DNA of 64,000 nt from Capilliphycus salinus (GCF_047276495.1 NZ_CP178543.1:6014001-6078000); one strand, 5' to 3'. Counted from the first letter of the stretch, positions 45,035 to 54,735 are shown. The notes: a model not told the origin generated them from the letters alone. A program made the numbers and translations.

Positions 45035-45712
45035 CTAACCCAAACGGTGGGTATTTTCCATGTGTAAACTCGAATCTTCCGAAGGCGAACCCATGAGCAA
45101 GCTCTTATTTTTAGATTGAAATACCCCTTGAATAACCTTCATCAAACGATTCGACCTAACCTGACCGTTAACGGCGAACCGTTGCTGTACCTTTCTGCTG
45201 AGGTGTCGCATTACAGAAGCATCCAACTCCTCAATAAATTGGTCGGCAATTTGTTCTCCCATGTAGTCAATTGCTTCGGAATATTGTTCCATCAACATCT
45301 CAATCGCGCCGGAAGCTTGTTGAGAAACTTCTTCAGAATTCTCCGGTGGTAAATTGTTCTCAGAAGCATGATTAACCCCATGATTAACCGGGGGTTGAGA
45401 TGAAACCCTCGGCGGTTCTATCGGTTCAGAATAACGGTTAGAATTCTGAACCGCAGACGACACCGAAGAAGAACGATTAACGCGACGATTCACCAGACTT
45501 TTATACTCATCAATGCTCATCCCCAAATTTTGTAAATGATGGTGAACATGATCGATTAACTCCACTTCATCGGGAGAAAAAACCCCGCGATTTCCATTCA
45601 AACCGTGCAATTGCGCCCAAGTTCTCAGCGTCGCTTCATCACCAATTCGATAGCGTTCTAACAATTGAGTTGTCGTTAAATTTGTTTCGGGTGTCGGTTT
45701 AAAATCGCTCAT
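45035..45712 (-). CDS. Hypothetical protein with MerR-like N-terminal HTH
   Basis: The N-terminal ~80 residues (TTTQLLERYRIGDEATLRTWAQLHGLNGNRG then F-S-P-D-E-V-E-L-I) look like a MerR-type helix-turn-helix, although shorter and without an effector domain. The middle (about 85-135) is a Ser/Pro/Asn-rich linker and the C-terminus (about 140-225) is helical. DNA binding is plausible; the target is unknown. It stands alone. Confidence 0.65.
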   Translation of the reverse strand: MSDFKPTPETNLTTTQLLERYRIGDEATLRTWAQLHGLNGNRGVFSPDEVELIDHVHHHLQNLGMSIDEYKSLVNRRVNRSSSVSSAVQNSNRYSEPIEPPRVSSQPPVNHGVNHASENNLPPENSEEVSQQASGAIEMLMEQYSEAIDYMGEQIADQFIEELDASVMRHLSRKVQQRFAVNGQVRSNRLMKVIQGVFQSKNKSLLMGSPSEDSSLHMENTHRLG

Positions 45713-46049
45713 TAGAACATCCTCATCGCAAATAGTAGATTGCTCCCAAACACAATTCTCAATTCTTCGTGACCCGATCTTTATTTGGAGTTGTCCGTTT
45801 CTACAGATGACAATCCCGTACAGGGTTTACTCAACAAGCAAATTAACGCTTCGCGAACAGGTCACTGAAAAAGCGGTCATGTGAGAGGAACGCTTCAGCT
45901 TTCGTATTATGCCCCATCTTCCGATTAAATGACCGTTAAATCTTGTTGATCAAATGGGAAAACTCCCCGCTCGGTCCGAATTTAAGGTAAAATCAGCAAT
46001 TATTATATACAATAGAATCACTCACACCGACTCTATCCTTAGCCATACT
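45713..46049. other. Divergent intergenic region
   Basis: No feature beyond promoter space. The plus-strand frame that opens at 45954 is the untranslated upstream extension of the next gene; I see no structured RNA. Confidence 0.35.
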
Positions 46050-46319
46050 ATGCCGATCTACGACTATTTCTGTCCGAGCAATAACCGAAAAGTCGAAGTC
46101 ATCCACAGCATTCACACCCAAGTTCAAACCTGGGGCGAACTGTGTCAGTTAGCCGAATGTGAGGTCGGAGATACTCCCGAAGATGCGCCGGTGCGTCGGG
46201 TTTTGTGTGCGCCAATGTTGTCGGTTCCCCTCACCAATAGCGATTATCGCAACGCCGGATTTACTAAACTGGTAAAACGGGATAAAGGCGTCTATGAAAA
46301 TGTCACCGCCAGCGATTAA
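46050..46319 (+). CDS. FmdB-like putative regulatory protein
   Basis: The protein begins M-P-I-Y-D-Y-F-C-P, the start of FmdB family proteins, and has C-x-x-x-x-C-E spacing (Q-L-A-E-C, then V-L-C). The usual zinc-ribbon pattern is incomplete: only three to four cysteines are present, unpaired in the FmdB sense. The open frame reaches back to 45954, but the MPIYDY start is the family's. Twenty-seven bases before the gamma-glutamyltransferase gene, so probably co-transcribed. Role unknown. Confidence 0.65.
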   Translation: MPIYDYFCPSNNRKVEVIHSIHTQVQTWGELCQLAECEVGDTPEDAPVRRVLCAPMLSVPLTNSDYRNAGFTKLVKRDKGVYENVTASD

Positions 46320-46346
46320 CTCATCCGATCTTTTCAAAAAGATAAC

Positions 46347-47870
46347 ATGATAAAAACCACCCCCGTTGCAATTTCCGCCGACTCTCCTTTAACCACAAAA
46401 GCCGGAGTTCAAATTGCCCAACTCGGGGGGAATGCCGTTGATATTGCCGTTGGTGCGGCGCTGGCGGCGAGTTTATCCGAAATTTTAATGTGTTCTCTGG
46501 GGGGTTCGGCATTTGTAATGATTCACAAACCCGGACAACCCCCCTCACTCATCGACGGCGCCGACGCCATGCCTAGCGGTCATTTGAAGCTTGACCCCAA
46601 CAAGGCGGGTGTGCGCGTCGTTGATCTTCCCTACGGAGATGGTATCACAGTCCGAGCCGGAGTTGCCTCGATCGCGGTGCCGGGAATGTTGGCCGCCTTA
46701 GAAACCGCTTGGCAACGTGGGGGGTCTCTCCCCTGGTCCGAAATCGTCGCACCTGCGCTAGAATTAGCTCGGAACGGGTTTAGTTTGAGTCCAACTACCG
46801 CTCGTTGGCTGTCTCTGGCCGGGAAACCGCTATTTTATCCCCAACAAGCCAGTCGAGACTGTTTTTTCCCGAACGGTTGTCAGGCGGTTGCCGGTGAACG
46901 TTTTTACATTCCCGACATGGCGCAAACCCTCGAAGCGATCGCCGAAGTTGGTGCCAAAGCCTTTTATCAAGGGGATATCGCCGCCGCTTTTGTTAAAGAA
47001 ATGAGGGAAAATGGCGGGTTCGTCACCCGTTCGGACTTGGCAAATTATCGCGCCATTGTCCGCCAACCGCTACAATTAACCTCACTCGGCTTTCAACTGG
47101 CTTTAAACCCTCCCCCAGCCGTTGGAGGCGCTGCGGTGGGAAGTTTGATCAAACTGTTGGAACTCACCGCCCAACCCGATTTTACCCCCGCCCAACGCAC
47201 GTTACAACAGGTGAAAGCGATAAAAGCGTTGTGGGAACTGCGAAGCCAAGAAAACCCCGAAGCCTTCCTCGCCGAAGAAACCCTACGCCGCTATTTACCT
47301 GCGATACAGTCCCCCAACACCATGCACTTATCGGTCGCCACAAGTTCGGGGGAACTGGTTTCTGTTACCATGAGTAACGGCTACGGTTCAGGTATTACGA
47401 TTCCCGGCACCGGAATCACCTGTAACAACAGTTTGGGGGAACCGGAATTAAACCCCAAAGGCTTTTTAGGCGCTGCGGTGGGGGAACGGATGATATCAAA
47501 TATGGCGCCGAGTTTAGCATGGCATCCCGACGGGCGCTGTTTAGCCTTTGGAACTCCGGGGGCGAGTCGAATCACCACCGCAATGGCCCAGATGTGGACT
47601 CGCTACGCCCGAGAAGGGGTTTCCCTCGAAGAAGCGGTCCGGGCGCCGAGGCTACACGTTGAACCGAAAGAGAATAAATGGCGGGTTTTGTGGGAACCGG
47701 GAATTGATACAACGCTGTTAGAAACTGAGGAAGAAAATCTAGAACTTTATCCCTTTGAACAGCTTGATATGTTTTTCGGCGCGATTAAAATAGCCGGAAT
47801 TAATGCTCTAGGAAAATTAGAAGCCGTTGCCGATAATCGCCGAGAAGGTTCTGTGGAAATTATAGCCTAA
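46347..47870 (+). CDS. ggt: Gamma-glutamyltransferase
   Basis: 507 residues. It cleaves the gamma-glutamyl bond of glutathione and transfers it to water or amino acids. The catalytic nucleophile is the Thr that becomes the N-terminus after self-processing: T325 in N-T-M-H-L-S-V. Supporting motifs: L-G-G-S-A-F, G-I-T-I-P-G-T-G-I-T-C-N-N-S-L-G, and M-A-P-S-L. The large-subunit start (A-I-S-A-D-S-P-L-T-T-K-A-G-V-Q-I-A-Q-L-G-G-N-A-V-D) is typical. There is no signal peptide, so it may be cytosolic, unlike the periplasmic E. coli enzyme. Followed by a terminator-like repeat. Confidence 0.9.
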   Translation: MIKTTPVAISADSPLTTKAGVQIAQLGGNAVDIAVGAALAASLSEILMCSLGGSAFVMIHKPGQPPSLIDGADAMPSGHLKLDPNKAGVRVVDLPYGDGITVRAGVASIAVPGMLAALETAWQRGGSLPWSEIVAPALELARNGFSLSPTTARWLSLAGKPLFYPQQASRDCFFPNGCQAVAGERFYIPDMAQTLEAIAEVGAKAFYQGDIAAAFVKEMRENGGFVTRSDLANYRAIVRQPLQLTSLGFQLALNPPPAVGGAAVGSLIKLLELTAQPDFTPAQRTLQQVKAIKALWELRSQENPEAFLAEETLRRYLPAIQSPNTMHLSVATSSGELVSVTMSNGYGSGITIPGTGITCNNSLGEPELNPKGFLGAAVGERMISNMAPSLAWHPDGRCLAFGTPGASRITTAMAQMWTRYAREGVSLEEAVRAPRLHVEPKENKWRVLWEPGIDTTLLETEEENLELYPFEQLDMFFGAIKIAGINALGKLEAVADNRREGSVEIIA

Positions 47871-47893
47871 ATTAAGTTAATTTGCAAGCGGCC

Positions 47894-47960
47894 AAAAAAC
47901 CCGGTTTCTTTGAGAAACCGGGTTTTTAATCCCAAATTGAGAAACCGGGTTTTTAATCCC
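47894..47960. terminator. AACCCGGTTTCT-type hairpin with an extra half copy
   Basis: AAAACCCGGTTTCT is mirrored by AGAAACCGGGTTTTT (hairpin 47894-47927) and followed by a T-run, 24 bases past the stop of ggt. A 24-base stretch containing the right arm is repeated directly (47910-47933 and 47937-47960). The same hairpin family occurs at 11524 and 54036. Confidence 0.7.
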
Positions 47961-47992
47961 TTTAATGCAACCCGCCAAAAAAACCCAAAAAC

Positions 47993-48526
47993 CTAAGACG
48001 CATCCCGTTCTTGAAAGACTTCCTGAGCCGCAAAAATCCCATTTAAAGAAGCCGGAAAACCCGCATAAACCGACATTTGAAGAATCGTTTCAATAATTTG
48101 TTCGCGAGTACAACCCACATTTAAAGCCCCATTAATATGAACTTTCAATTGCGGTTGAGCATTTCCCAACGCCGTCAAAGCCGCTATTGTCGCAATTTGA
48201 CGCGACTTTAAATCCAAACCCGGACGAGAAATTACATCTCCATAAGCAAATTCAACAATCCATTTAGCAATATCCGGTGAAATATCGCCCAAACTATCAA
48301 TAACTTGCTGACCTTCATTACCCGTAATCTGTTGTAAAGCCTCAATTCCTTTATTAAAACGGTCTTCTTGAGATAACATAGACGGTGCCTGACTTATGAT
48401 TAATGATTGCTCTGCCGTTGGTCTTTTCTCGGAGAAACTGTTTGATTTTGCCATCCCCCAAAAACCAACAAAAATTAATATCAATAGCAAAGCTCCCAAT
48501 CGTTTCCAATCGGTGGATAGATTCAT
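47993..48526 (-). CDS. Carboxymuconolactone decarboxylase (CMD/AhpD-like) family protein, membrane-anchored
   Basis: The C-terminal ~120 residues are a CMD domain: F-A-Y-G-D-V-x-S-R-P-G-L-D-L-K-S-R-Q-I-A-T-I-A-A-L, then G-A-L-N-V-G-C-T-R-E-Q-I-x-E-T-I-L-Q-M. Only one Cys (G-C-T) is present, so the AhpD-type CXXC redox pair is absent; a decarboxylase-like or other role is likelier. The N-terminus has a signal anchor (LGALLLILIFVGFWGM). A GTG at 48538 opens the frame, but the ATG at 48526 is the better start. Divergent from a LysR gene, a common regulator-target pair. Confidence 0.78.
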   Translation of the reverse strand: MNLSTDWKRLGALLLILIFVGFWGMAKSNSFSEKRPTAEQSLIISQAPSMLSQEDRFNKGIEALQQITGNEGQQVIDSLGDISPDIAKWIVEFAYGDVISRPGLDLKSRQIATIAALTALGNAQPQLKVHINGALNVGCTREQIIETILQMSVYAGFPASLNGIFAAQEVFQERDAS

Positions 48527-48619
48527 ACAAAACTCCACAAAAATGAATCACCAAGTCTTCTATTGACTATTATTAAATACAAGATTGATACTTGTAAAAT
48601 ACCTATTTGCTATTGAGTA

Positions 48620-49543
48620 ATGCTTAAAAACTATCAATTTAATTTTGAACTCCGCCATCTCCGCTATTTTTGCGTTTTAGCCGAGACACTCCACTTTCAT
48701 CAAGCCGCCAAACACCTACACATCTCCCAACCGAGTCTAAGCCGGCAAATTCAAGACTTAGAAGCCGCAATGGGTGTACCATTATTCAATCGAACCAATC
48801 GCCAAGTCACACTTACAGACGCCGGTCAAGCCTTTTATCAAGACCTTCAGCAACTCCTCGACCAGTTAGACGCCTCCCTGCGCCGAACCCAACGGGCCGC
48901 CCGGGGGGAGTGGGGTGAAATCGCGCTAACCTTTACAGAAGTGGGAATTGCCACCGCTTTACCCGCAATTTTGCGAACATTCAAACGCCAATTTCCCCAT
49001 GTTGACATCAAGCTGACCGAGCGTCCAACCGCCGAACAACTCGAAGCTTTGCTGTCCGGTCAAGTTGATTGTGCGTTTTTGCATCCGGTGGGGAAAATGC
49101 CCGATGAAATCGAAATTCGCACCATTTGGCGTGATACACTGGGGATTGTCCTCCCCGCATCTCACCCGCTAGCGGAACGAAAAGAAATCCGACTGGCCGA
49201 CCTCAAATCCGAAGATTTTATTCTGTTTCCCCGTTCGCTCAATTCTAATCTTTACGATCATATTATTGCGATTTGCCAACAAGCCGGATTTTACCCTAAA
49301 ATTGTTGCTGAAGTTGCTCGCCGTCAAAATTCTGTTAATTTAGTTGCCGCCGAGATGGGTTTAACTTTTTTAGGAAGTTCTTTAAAACATTTGTGCGGAA
49401 CAACGACAATTTTCAAACCTCTGGCGGGGGTTAGTCCTCAACTTCAGTTAGCCTATAGTTGGCGAAAAGATAATGATTCTGTGATTTTATCTCAGTTTTT
49501 AAAAGTCGTTCAATCCACTTTAGAACAGATAAATCAGACGTAA
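48620..49543 (+). CDS. LysR-type transcriptional regulator
   Basis: 307 residues. The N-terminal winged helix-turn-helix is textbook (LRHLRYFCVLAETLHFHQAAKHLHISQPSLSRQIQDLE, seen as F-H-Q-A-A and S-Q-P-S-L-S-R-Q-I), then a linker and a LysR substrate-binding domain (about 95-300). It is divergent from the CMD-family gene, with the promoter region between them, so it probably regulates that gene in response to a small molecule. The ligand is unknown. Confidence 0.93.
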   Translation: MLKNYQFNFELRHLRYFCVLAETLHFHQAAKHLHISQPSLSRQIQDLEAAMGVPLFNRTNRQVTLTDAGQAFYQDLQQLLDQLDASLRRTQRAARGEWGEIALTFTEVGIATALPAILRTFKRQFPHVDIKLTERPTAEQLEALLSGQVDCAFLHPVGKMPDEIEIRTIWRDTLGIVLPASHPLAERKEIRLADLKSEDFILFPRSLNSNLYDHIIAICQQAGFYPKIVAEVARRQNSVNLVAAEMGLTFLGSSLKHLCGTTTIFKPLAGVSPQLQLAYSWRKDNDSVILSQFLKVVQSTLEQINQT

Positions 49544-49558
49544 ATTTAGATTATAAAA

Positions 49559-52500
49559 ATGAGGCTTTTCAACCCCATAAATTTAGTCCCCTTGACCCTA
49601 ATTTTTGCCGCAACTACAGCCACAGCCCAGATTATCCCAGATAACAGCTTAGGTTCAGAAAACTCTGTTGTTACACCTAATGTTAACATTCGCGGGATAC
49701 CTAGCGATCGCATTGATGGGGGTGCAGTTCGGGGGTCTAACTTATTTCATAGTTTTGAAGAATTTAACGTAGAAGAAGGACGGGGTGCTTATTTTTCAAA
49801 TCCCGATAATATTATTAATATTCTAACTCGCGTTACAGGTGGGAATATTTCAGAAATTTTAGGAACGTTAGGCGTTTTAGGGAATGCAAATTTATTTTTA
49901 ATTAATCCTTCGGGGATTGTATTTGGGCCGAACGCACGGTTAGATGTAGGCGGTTCATTTTTTGCGTCTACAGCCGATGGAATATTATTTGAAAATGGTT
50001 TTGAATTTGCAGCAAGTAACCCCGAAGCGCCGCCATTATTAACGATAAATATTCCCATCGGATTAAATATTCGAGAAAATCCGGGAACAATTGTTAATCA
50101 AGCCACTCTAACAACCTTGGAAGATGGAAGTTCCTTAAGAAATGATGCAGGATTTCTAGTTCCTCAAGGGTTAAATATTCCTCAAAATAAAACATTAGCT
50201 TTAGTTGGGGGCGATGTATTATTTAATAACGGAGTTGCTATTTCTCCCGGTAGTCAAATTGAATTGGGAGGATTATCAGAACCGGGAATTATTGAGTTGG
50301 CAAATGTAGGGAAAAATGCCAATACGCCCATTCTTCAGTTTCCTAATAATATTCAACGGGGAAATGTAGCGTTAACGAATCAATCTCAGATTAATGTTCG
50401 TTCAAATGAGGGGAGAGATATCAATATTAAGGCTCGCAATTTTGAGATGTCAGGCGGAAGCATTATTCGAGCGGGGTTTGATCAAGGATTGGGGGTTGCA
50501 GAAGCGCGAGGCGGAGATATTAATATTAATGCTCAGGAAAACGTTCTTTTAGCCGATAATAGCTTTATTTCCAATATCATTGATATAGATTCTTTCGGCG
50601 AACCCGGCGATATTAACATCGAAACTAGCTCATTATTGATGGAAAATGGCGCAGAGATCAGCGCTAGCACTTTCGGCCCCGGAAATTCGGGTTCGGTTTC
50701 TATTTTAGCAACAAATTCGGTAGAATTATCAAACGCCACTATCTTTAGTTCTGCCGCAGTTGGTGCGGTGGGTAATGGAGGAACAGTTGAAATTATTACA
50801 GAAAATTTATTGCTGTCTAACGGTTCTCAAGTGATTACCGACACATCCGGAGAAGGAAATGCGGGTAATATAACCGTACAGGCTAAATCTATCGAAATCA
50901 CGGGAAGTTCTCCCGATGATAGCGAGATTATCAGCGGTTTTTTTGCGGATGTAATGGAGACGGGAATCGGCAATGGCGGTACAATAACAATTGAGACGGA
51001 ACAATTATTATTGAGCGATGGAGCGCGAATTTCTAGCAGTACCTTTGGACAAGGAAATGCGGGTTTAGTCTCTATTTTAGCAACAGATTCGGTTGAGTTA
51101 TTGGGTAGCAGTATTATCAGTAATGTGGTGGAAGGTGGAACTGGAAATGCTAACACTGTAAATATCGAAACTCGAAATTTATTGGTATCTGGGGGGTCAC
51201 AAATTCAATCTTTAACTTTTGGAAACGGAGACGCAGGTAATATAAATATTAAAGCTGAATCTATCGAACTCACGGGAACTTCAGCAGATGGTTTGGAGAG
51301 TAGTATAATCACTGCAAGTTCTAGAAGTGGAGAAGGAAATAGCGGAAATATTATCATAGAAGCCGAACGTCTTCGGATAACCGATGGCAGTGGAATCATA
51401 GCCAGTGCCACAGGAAGGGGAAATGCCGGAACCATTTTTATCAAAGCAACTGATATACAATTATTCGGGTTTGCTCCCAATTCCACAAACCCTTCTTTTC
51501 TATCTGCAAGTGTCGAAGAACAAGGAACAGGAAACAGCGGAAATATTATCATTGAAACCGCACGTTTACTTCTAGAAGATGGTGGATTAATTAGAGTTAG
51601 GAATACCGCAAATACACCCGGAAATTCCGGTCAGGTTTTAATTATTGCCTCCGAATCTGTCAGACTGAATAATGCTGTCGGCATCAATACAGATACAGTT
51701 GGCCCCACAAATGCGGCTCCCATTACCATTTTTACTCGCTCTCTGTCGATTGAAGGAAGGTCAGGAATTGCTGCCAATTCAGGTACGCCAGAGAACCCAA
51801 CAGAAACAGGTCAAGGCGGAGAAATTTCTATATTTGCTTCTGAGGAAGTTCAGTTGAGAGGAGGAAATCAGACCGACGAAACGGCTATAATTTCTTCCGT
51901 AACTTTTGGAGGAGGGAGAGCGGGAAAGGTTAGAATAGAAACCGGACAGTTAGTCGTTGACAAGGGATTAATTTCTGTTTTAAGTAACGATACTGCCAGT
52001 GGAAATGCGGGTAATATTGAAGTTTTCGCCTCGGATTTCGTTGAATTATCTCGCGTTCAAAGTGGCTTATTAGCAGCAACGGACGGAGTAGGAAATGCCG
52101 GAAATATTACGGTAGAAACTCCCGAGTTAGTGCTGAAAGATGAAGCATCCATCGGCGTGGGAAGTTTGTCTGGAAGTGGAAATGCAGGTAATATTAGAAT
52201 AGAGTCTAATCAGTTGTTTATTCAAGATGAAGCCAATGTATTAGCAGCAACAACAGATGGAGGTGGAGACGCCGGAAATATTAATATTAATAGCTCCGAG
52301 TCGGTAGAAATTCGAGGTCGGGGGAGTATAATTGCAACCACTCAAGGGAGTGGAAATGCTGGAAATGTGAGAATAGAAACGGAACAATTTCAACTTCGCG
52401 ATGGCGGTTCGGTGAATGTAGATTCTACTGCATCAGGAATTCCGGGTAATATTGATATCTCAGCAAATGAAACCCTTTTAAACAATCAAGCTCAACTGAA

Positions 52501-53212
52501 TGCGAGTTCAGAAGCGGGTCAAGGCGGTAATATTAGACTTCAATCTGATGACATTCGCCTGTTGAATGAAAGTAGAATTTTCGCCTCGGGAAGTGACAGC
52601 GGTCAAACCTTTGAAGGGAATGTTGACATTGATACTAATCTTTTAGTTTTACTTCAACAAAGTCGTATTTTAACTGATGCTTTCAACCCCACCGGAGGAA
52701 GTAATATTACTATTCGTCCTTTGGGAAATTCAGAACTCGGACTTTTACAATCTCAAGATAGTATTATTAATGCGGCCGGAGAACTTTCGATTGATGATAC
52801 CCTCAATTTTGACCCGCCAGAAACACCCGAAGTAGAATTCATTGACCCGAGGACGTTAATCGCTCAAGACCCCTGCAAACAAGGTCAAGACAGCGAATTT
52901 ATTATTACAGGACGTGGCGGTATTGCACCCAACCCAACCCAAGCTTTAACCTCAATTGAAGGGTTAGTCGAGTTAGAATCTCCCCTAATTCAACCCGTTA
53001 CTCCTCAATCCAATTTTTCCTCAGAACCTCCTCAACAACAATCCCAAAACCGAGAAAATAATAGTGAAAATAATACCGTTGATTCGAGAGAAATTATTCC
53101 GGCGAGAGGCTGGATAAAAAATGAAAATGGTGATATTATTTTAGTGGGTTATGACCCGACTCAAACCGGAGTCCAACGTCAGCAATATAACCCTTTATCC
53201 TGTCAATCTTAG
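49559..53212 (+). CDS. Two-partner-secretion exoprotein (filamentous haemagglutinin-like)
   Basis: A signal peptide opens the protein. The N-terminal ~200 residues are a TPS/haemagglutination activity domain (VNIRGIPSDRIDGGAVRGSNLFHSFEEF, NPSGIVFGPNARLDVGGSFFASTADGI, quoted in part), which a TpsB transporter recognises. The remaining 950 residues are a beta-helix of short repeats (G-N-A-G-N-I, S-G-N-A-G-x-V, E-I-x-T-x-x-L-L-L-S-x-G). The end is Pro/Gln-rich. No TpsB gene is in this window. Roles in the family include adhesion, aggregation and contact-dependent inhibition; the C-terminus shows no toxin domain. It starts 15 bases after LysR. Confidence 0.87.
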   Translation: MRLFNPINLVPLTLIFAATTATAQIIPDNSLGSENSVVTPNVNIRGIPSDRIDGGAVRGSNLFHSFEEFNVEEGRGAYFSNPDNIINILTRVTGGNISEILGTLGVLGNANLFLINPSGIVFGPNARLDVGGSFFASTADGILFENGFEFAASNPEAPPLLTINIPIGLNIRENPGTIVNQATLTTLEDGSSLRNDAGFLVPQGLNIPQNKTLALVGGDVLFNNGVAISPGSQIELGGLSEPGIIELANVGKNANTPILQFPNNIQRGNVALTNQSQINVRSNEGRDINIKARNFEMSGGSIIRAGFDQGLGVAEARGGDININAQENVLLADNSFISNIIDIDSFGEPGDINIETSSLLMENGAEISASTFGPGNSGSVSILATNSVELSNATIFSSAAVGAVGNGGTVEIITENLLLSNGSQVITDTSGEGNAGNITVQAKSIEITGSSPDDSEIISGFFADVMETGIGNGGTITIETEQLLLSDGARISSSTFGQGNAGLVSILATDSVELLGSSIISNVVEGGTGNANTVNIETRNLLVSGGSQIQSLTFGNGDAGNINIKAESIELTGTSADGLESSIITASSRSGEGNSGNIIIEAERLRITDGSGIIASATGRGNAGTIFIKATDIQLFGFAPNSTNPSFLSASVEEQGTGNSGNIIIETARLLLEDGGLIRVRNTANTPGNSGQVLIIASESVRLNNAVGINTDTVGPTNAAPITIFTRSLSIEGRSGIAANSGTPENPTETGQGGEISIFASEEVQLRGGNQTDETAIISSVTFGGGRAGKVRIETGQLVVDKGLISVLSNDTASGNAGNIEVFASDFVELSRVQSGLLAATDGVGNAGNITVETPELVLKDEASIGVGSLSGSGNAGNIRIESNQLFIQDEANVLAATTDGGGDAGNININSSESVEIRGRGSIIATTQGSGNAGNVRIETEQFQLRDGGSVNVDSTASGIPGNIDISANETLLNNQAQLNASSEAGQGGNIRLQSDDIRLLNESRIFASGSDSGQTFEGNVDIDTNLLVLLQQSRILTDAFNPTGGSNITIRPLGNSELGLLQSQDSIINAAGELSIDDTLNFDPPETPEVEFIDPRTLIAQDPCKQGQDSEFIITGRGGIAPNPTQALTSIEGLVELESPLIQPVTPQSNFSSEPPQQQSQNRENNSENNTVDSREIIPARGWIKNENGDIILVGYDPTQTGVQRQQYNPLSCQS

Positions 53213-53264
53213 AAGATTAGCTTGTCATATTTAAGACAATATACACCTGTAAATACTGTATTTT

Positions 53265-53270
53265 AGGAGG
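53265..53270 (+). promoter_or_regulatory. Shine-Dalgarno that selects the RTX gene start
   Basis: AGGAGG lies 8 bases before the ATG at 53279. The open frame reaches back to a TTG at 53273, which is too close to this site. Confidence 0.6.
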
Positions 53271-53278
53271 ATTTGATC

Positions 53279-53980
53279 ATGTCGGAAATTCTAGGAACGG
53301 CAGGCAACGATGAATTATTTGGCGGACAAGGAATCGATTCTCTCTTTGGTTTGGAGGGTGATGACACCATTTTGGGTCTGGAAGGAGACGACTTAATTTT
53401 CGGGAATCAAGGGTTAGATTTTCTCGGTGGCGGTGAGGGAAATGATACTATTTTTGGAGGGAAAGGAGATGATTTTCTTGGTGATATTGGCGGAGGAGAT
53501 GACCAATTTTTTGGCAACCTAGACAATGATTTGCTAAACGGAGGAGAGGGTAACGATCAACTATTTGGCGGTCAAGGCGATGATGGTGTATTTGGTAGTG
53601 GAGGAAATGATTTAGTCTCAGGAGATAAGGGAGATGACATCTTGTTTGGTATTGACACTGAAAATATCACGAACCCCGGTTTGGGTGAAATTGATACTTT
53701 AGTGGGTGGTGAAGGAAGTGATCTCTTTGCTTTGGGGTTCGAGTCTCCCTCTTACTACGTCGGTTCGGGAAATAGTGATTTTGGATTAATCACCGATTTT
53801 AACGTAGCGGAAGACACTATTTTTGTGAGCGCAACTGATAATGTAACGATAAGCGATCTCGATCTGGGTGAGTTTGGGTCGGGAGCGGGTATATTTAGTC
53901 AAAATGGTGATTTAATTGGGTTAGTTCAGGGTGTAGCTGCAAGTCAACTCAGCTTTGATATTAATATTATTCGCGCCTAG
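53279..53980 (+). CDS. RTX (hemolysin-type calcium-binding repeat) protein
   Basis: About ten G-G-x-G-x-D-x-x nonapeptide repeats (for example GNDELFGGQGIDSLFG, GDDTILG, GNDTIFGGKGDD) form a calcium beta-roll. The last ~70 residues (FGLITDFNVAEDTIFVSATDNVTISDL) are the usual cyanobacterial terminal part. Such proteins are usually secreted by type I systems through an unclipped C-terminal signal; none is in this window. No catalytic domain is seen, so it is likely structural (cell surface or sheath). It begins 66 bases after the TPS gene, perhaps co-regulated. Confidence 0.87.
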   Translation: MSEILGTAGNDELFGGQGIDSLFGLEGDDTILGLEGDDLIFGNQGLDFLGGGEGNDTIFGGKGDDFLGDIGGGDDQFFGNLDNDLLNGGEGNDQLFGGQGDDGVFGSGGNDLVSGDKGDDILFGIDTENITNPGLGEIDTLVGGEGSDLFALGFESPSYYVGSGNSDFGLITDFNVAEDTIFVSATDNVTISDLDLGEFGSGAGIFSQNGDLIGLVQGVAASQLSFDINIIRA

Positions 53981-54035
53981 TTAGAAATAATTCATCCCCA
54001 AATCTGACCGCAGTTTTTCTGTAAACTCCAGGCGA

Positions 54036-54066
54036 AAAACCCGGTAACGTTTAAGAAACCGGGTTA
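54036..54066. terminator. AACCCGGTTTCT-type hairpin
   Basis: AAAACCCGGT at 54036-54045 is paired with AACCGGGTT at about 54057-54065, with a T-rich right side. It separates the convergent RTX and L,D-transpeptidase genes and can stop both. It is a third copy of the family seen at 11524 and 47894, and less perfect. Confidence 0.6.
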
Positions 54067-54120
54067 TTATCCTGATTTTAATTAAAAAAACTTGCCCGAC
54101 TTGGGTGTTATAATAAAAAT

Positions 54121-54735
54121 CTAGGGTTCGACAACCACAGTCGTTCCCATTTCAATCTGATTAAATAAAGCGACAACATCCTCATTTCGCATCCGCACAC
54201 AACCATGAGAAGCGGCGCTTCCGATAGAATTAATCGTCGGAGTTCCATGAAAACCAATGGTATCCTTACCATCAGTCCAAAAACCAATCCAACGCAATCC
54301 TAACGCACTATTCGGACCCGGCCGGGTCACTTCTCCCGTCCAGGGATTTTCCCAAACCGGATTTTCGACCATTTGAATCACTTGAAACTCACCCGTTGGC
54401 GTTTCCCAACCGGGTTTTCCGACAGCCACCGGATAACTCGCGACTTGTTCATCATTGCGATAAACAAAAACTCGCCGCTGACCCAATCGCAAAACGACCC
54501 GGATTTCAGGTTTCCCCAACGGTAAAAACGGAGACGGATCATCCAACCCCGGTAAACTCGGATTCAACAAACTTGAAGGAATCACCGCCGCTTGGGACGA
54601 GACACCTTGAGCAACTTCAGGACTTTTCGGAGTCGAAGCCCCCACTTCCGCTTGAGCAACAATAGAGACCATTAAAGCGCTCAAACCAATCCGAATCAAG
54701 GGTTTAAATCGAGTGTGATCAACTTGAAAAAACAT
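54121..54735 (-). CDS. L,D-transpeptidase (YkuD domain)
   Basis: 204 residues with a hydrophobic N-terminus (IRIGLSALMVSIVAQAEVGA). The catalytic Cys179 lies in S-H-G-C-V-R-M, preceded by the conserved G-F-H-G-T. It makes L,D cross-links in peptidoglycan or anchors proteins to it, using cysteine and no serine. The YkuD domain spans about 77-204 (VVLRLGQRRVFVYR, YPVAVGKPGWETPTGEF). It is exported to the periplasm. Confidence 0.9.
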   Translation of the reverse strand: MFFQVDHTRFKPLIRIGLSALMVSIVAQAEVGASTPKSPEVAQGVSSQAAVIPSSLLNPSLPGLDDPSPFLPLGKPEIRVVLRLGQRRVFVYRNDEQVASYPVAVGKPGWETPTGEFQVIQMVENPVWENPWTGEVTRPGPNSALGLRWIGFWTDGKDTIGFHGTPTINSIGSAASHGCVRMRNEDVVALFNQIEMGTTVVVEP

